17,725 nt of DNA, from contig SKMT01000278.1 in the NCBI GenBank assembly GCA_007120915.1, positions 1 through 17,725 on the forward strand. Direction: 5' to 3'. Within the stretch, counting starts at the first letter, position 1. Each line of letters starts with the position of its first letter. Position numbers and translations under genes: made by a program. The DNA comes from Myxococcales bacterium. GTDB taxonomy: Bacteria; Myxococcota_A; Bradymonadia; Bradymonadales; Bradymonadaceae. Below are positions 15,159 through 17,725 of this stretch, in pieces. The notes beneath the pieces were generated by a model, which was given only the letters and a program-made list of their open reading frames with translations, had not been told where the DNA came from and did no database searches.

Positions 15159-15709
15159 ACCACCTCAAAACAACCAGCTCGCGTTCTGTCGGCTCGATCT
15201 GGATATGGATCGGCGCGTTGCTGACTCTGACGGTGGGCCCCGGCGCCTCTGCGGAAGTAACTGTGGGCGACCAACCGGACTTCGAACTGACCGACCTGGA
15301 CGGAGAGTCCGTCACGCTGTCGGAGCACCGCGGCGACGTGGTGATCGTCGATATCTGGGCGACCTGGTGTGATCCCTGCCGTCAGTCGATGCCCTTCTAT
15401 CGCCGGCTCTACGACGAACGCAGCGACGACGGGCTCGTGATCCTGGCGATTTCGGTGGATGAAAACCAGACGGCAGTCGCCGACTTTCGACGGGAACATC
15501 GACTCCCCTTTTCGGTCCTCGTCGACAACGACCACAAAACAGCCGACGCGTTTTCTCCTCCCGGCATGCCCACCTCCTATCTGATCGACGCCGACGGAGT
15601 GGTGCGCTACCGCCACGTCGGCTTTCGTCAGAACGACGCCGATAAGCTCGAGCGCTACGTCGACCGCCTTCTCGACGAATCGAATGAGCACGAGGAGACG
15701 GACCGATGA
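15155..15709 (+). CDS. TlpA/ResA-like periplasmic thioredoxin
   Basis: A 184-residue thiol-disulphide oxidoreductase with a signal peptide (hydrophobic 12-29, likely cleavage after ASA at 33). The thioredoxin fold has the active site WCDPC (C72, C75), the preceding strand VVIVDIWAT (62-70) and the cis-proline loop GMPTSYLID (P139). Proteins of this type reduce or exchange disulphides in the periplasm, often to prepare apocytochrome CXnCH cysteines or metal sites. Here the likely targets are the two-cysteine tail of the DUF4266 protein or the haem-site cysteines of the downstream protein. ATG 15155 overlaps the DUF3570 stop and has GGAG at 15146-15149; it is preferred over GTG 15149. The stop overlaps the next start (ATGA). 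Confidence 0.93.
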   Translation: MNHLKTTSSRSVGSIWIWIGALLTLTVGPGASAEVTVGDQPDFELTDLDGESVTLSEHRGDVVIVDIWATWCDPCRQSMPFYRRLYDERSDDGLVILAISVDENQTAVADFRREHRLPFSVLVDNDHKTADAFSPPGMPTSYLIDADGVVRYRHVGFRQNDADKLERYVDRLLDESNEHEETDR

Positions 15710-17725
15710 ACCGAACCATCATCATCGCCCTGATTCTGTTGGTCGCGCCCGGCTGCGATTCTACACCCGCCGAACAAGAGCAGTTTCGCGACGAGGTCGT
15801 CCCCCTGCTCGAATCCCGCTGTGCCGGCGCTGCCTGCCACGGAATCACCCCCGATGCACCCCAGGCCGGCGAGCGCCCCGGCGACGAAGGGTATCTCTTC
15901 GACACCGACGACGATGGTCAAATTGCCGACTGGCAACAGGCGCGCCGCGAAACACTTCGGTTCGTCAACGCCGTCGAAGATCCCTTCTTTTCTTCGTTGC
16001 TGCGAAAGCCGCTTCCCGCCGACTCCGGGGGCCAGCCCCACGACGGCGGCGCCAATTTCACCTCGCTTGATGACCCGGCACTCCACCCGCTTCGCCGATG
16101 GATCGAACTGGAACCCGAAGGCGGTGAAGACCCGAGCCCCCCCGAGTTGAACGACCGGGAGCAATTCTTCGCCGACCAGGTCCAACCCCAGTTGATCGGA
16201 CGCAACTGCGCGTCTTCGCGCTGCCACGGAGAGACCTCGTCGAACGGACTGCAGCTCGACCCCGGCATCCCCGGCGAAGACCCCGGCCCCCGCTTCGGCG
16301 TCCAGATCAGCCGCGACAACTACGAGCAGACCCGCCCATTCCTGGCGCTCGACGGCGACCCCTCTGAGAGCCGACTGCACAAAAAAGCGCTCCCCCTCGA
16401 ACAGGGTGGGATCACCCACCGCGGTGGAAACCGCACCTTCTTCACCGACGCCGACGACCCGGCTGTCGAAGCCATCGAACAGTGGGCAGAAAAGGAGCGA
16501 ACACAGCAGCGAGACGACGCAGACAGCGACCCACTCCACGGCGTCGTCTACATCCGCTCGTCCACCGACCCGTCGCCGCCCTTCGAAGTCACCGACCACG
16601 CCCCCGGCAGTGACCTGTATCTGCGCCGGCCTGCAGCACCGGACGGCCAAGACCACAACCTGACGGCTCACCTACACGACGGCGACGCCGACATCCGCGA
16701 CCCCGCCGTCTGCCACGACGGACGCCGCGTCGCCTTCGCGATGCGCACCGGTTCCGACGACGCACACGCGCTGTACGAACTGGACCTTAACACCGACGAA
16801 GTCCACCGCCTCACCGACCACGAACACACCGACGTGATGCCCACCTGGGGTCCCGACGACACGCTGTATTTTGTCTCCGACCGCCACCACCCCGACGCCG
16901 AACAGTCCAATCTCGCGCTCTACTCACTCCAAGACGATCAATCACCGCGTCGCATCACCTTCGGTGTTGGACCGCACATCAACCCTCGCTACTTCGACGT
17001 CGGCGCCTTTCAGGGACACCTGACCGTCGCCCACCGGCGCACGCTGGGCGATGAAGACGAGACAGTGGGCTTTGAGTTCCCCGTCGACTTCGGCGCCGAC
17101 TTCCACATCTTTTTTGGCACCACCGCCCCCTATGACCACTTCCTGGTGTTCGACGAGATGCCCGACGGCCGGGCGCTGACCATCCTCTCTGATCCGGACA
17201 ACCGCTGGCCCGCCGGAAAGCTCGCTGTGGTCGACCGCAATCTGGGCCCCGAACTGGGCCCCGACGACTCCATCGAAGACGCCGCCGTCGACGCCTACAC
17301 CGACTCACTACGGGTGCTCGACAGCTCCGTTCGCCCCACCGGCCTAAGCTGGGGCGGCGCCTACCGCGACCCCGTTGCGCTGCCGGACGGTTCGGTGCTC
17401 GTCGCCCACGCTCCCGGCCCCGCCGACCTGACCGACCCCGACGCCGACATGCAGTTTCGCCTCCGGCGGCTGACCATCCGAGAAGCCGCCGACGGGTGCA
17501 CCACCCTGGAGTGCACGCCCCGCATCGACAGCATTGAAACCTGGCTCGACCCTCCCGACGGCGAATCCGTCCACTCTCCCCGCCCCGTCGTCGACCGGGT
17601 GACCACCGGGCCCGACAACACTGCCCCCGACCCCGAGGAGCCGACCACCTTCGAGCTCGCCGACGCCGCGGTCCACCAGATGCTGCTGGACCATCCCTTC
17701 GCTGCCGGGCCCAAACCGCTGCGCA
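15706..17725 (+). CDS. Partial lipoprotein with two CX4CH cytochrome-like domains and a HzsA/TolB-like propeller
   Basis: The open frame runs from ATG 15706 through the window edge (673 codons seen, no stop). The start MNRTIIIALILLVAPGC gives a lipoprotein-like signal with C17. Two related domains follow: CAGAACH (C39-H45) and CASSRCH (C168-H174), both CX4CH rather than the common CXXCH. Each is followed by a D-P-x2-S-x-L-x2-K motif, an H-x-GG motif and a terminal W-[IA]-E segment, so they are a tandem duplication of roughly 130 residues. From about residue 283 the sequence changes to VVYIRS..., DPAVCHDGRRVAFAMR and FVSDR strands with LTDH repeats. These resemble the TolB/PD40 propeller of hydrazine-synthase-alpha-related proteins. 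The start overlaps the thioredoxin gene stop. Haem binding is likely but unproven because the spacing is unusual. Confidence 0.85.
   Translation, partial: MNRTIIIALILLVAPGCDSTPAEQEQFRDEVVPLLESRCAGAACHGITPDAPQAGERPGDEGYLFDTDDDGQIADWQQARRETLRFVNAVEDPFFSSLLRKPLPADSGGQPHDGGANFTSLDDPALHPLRRWIELEPEGGEDPSPPELNDREQFFADQVQPQLIGRNCASSRCHGETSSNGLQLDPGIPGEDPGPRFGVQISRDNYEQTRPFLALDGDPSESRLHKKALPLEQGGITHRGGNRTFFTDADDPAVEAIEQWAEKERTQQRDDADSDPLHGVVYIRSSTDPSPPFEVTDHAPGSDLYLRRPAAPDGQDHNLTAHLHDGDADIRDPAVCHDGRRVAFAMRTGSDDAHALYELDLNTDEVHRLTDHEHTDVMPTWGPDDTLYFVSDRHHPDAEQSNLALYSLQDDQSPRRITFGVGPHINPRYFDVGAFQGHLTVAHRRTLGDEDETVGFEFPVDFGADFHIFFGTTAPYDHFLVFDEMPDGRALTILSDPDNRWPAGKLAVVDRNLGPELGPDDSIEDAAVDAYTDSLRVLDSSVRPTGLSWGGAYRDPVALPDGSVLVAHAPGPADLTDPDADMQFRLRRLTIREAADGCTTLECTPRIDSIETWLDPPDGESVHSPRPVVDRVTTGPDNTAPDPEEPTTFELADAAVHQMLLDHPFAAGPKPLR

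Noticed and set aside
15655..16671. 338-codon minus-strand frame opposite the cytochrome-like gene
   Set aside because: Antisense shadow; the plus frame has a lipoprotein signal, twin CX4CH domains and ATGA coupling to the gene before it.

Overview
The window is a GC-rich, almost fully coding stretch from a Gram-negative bacterium with an outer membrane. It carries lipoprotein signals, an outer-membrane-barrel candidate and periplasmic thioredoxin and cytochrome-like proteins. Very acidic secreted proteins, Cys-rich lipoproteins with an ETDVDCGG-type motif, CX4CH haem motifs and a DUF4266/DUF3570 pair suggest a Myxococcota or Bradymonadales-like lineage (former Deltaproteobacteria). This placement is inference from gene style, not a database match. 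No rRNA, tRNA, CRISPR array or insertion sequence was seen.

Layout: (1) 1-386 is a leader or intergenic region with a 26-unit hexanucleotide array. (2) 387-4362 is an NAD-linked group on the + strand: nadA, nadB, a glycine-oxidase (ThiO-like) gene translationally coupled to nadB, and a 58-residue membrane protein missed by simple ORF length cut-offs. (3) 4390-5535 on the - strand is a secreted protein with two ZU5-like repeats and a ten-cysteine tail. (4) 5835-6539 is a Crp/Fnr-family regulator, convergent with hemN (6758-8131, -). The gap between them holds a perfect 38-bp hairpin tandem array and a 7-bp-period repeat. (5) 8393-12604 is a 1403-residue mosaic lipoprotein: Cys-rich repeats, a duplicated FN3-like module and a seven-repeat propeller. 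(6) 12778 to the window end is a tight + strand operon: apbE, DUF4266 lipoprotein, DUF3570 outer-membrane protein, TlpA-like thioredoxin, and a partial lipoprotein with two CX4CH domains and a HzsA/TolB-like propeller.

The last operon is the most interesting part. Three of its four junctions overlap and the other gap is 24 bp, so it looks co-translated. All its products appear to act outside the cytoplasm, and together they read as a redox pathway: a flavin transferase, a small CGCN-tailed lipoprotein, an outer-membrane barrel, a thiol oxidoreductase and a cytochrome-like protein. The DUF3570 protein contains DVISGAT near its mature N terminus. This resembles the site at which ApbE attaches FMN to threonine in NqrC/RnfG-type proteins. 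An Fnr-like half-site palindrome (TGAT-N4-ATCA) lies about 100 bp upstream of apbE, and the window also encodes a Crp/Fnr regulator with an E-x3-R recognition helix beside the anaerobic haem gene hemN. An oxygen- or redox-controlled extracytoplasmic flavin/haem system is a reasonable, testable hypothesis.
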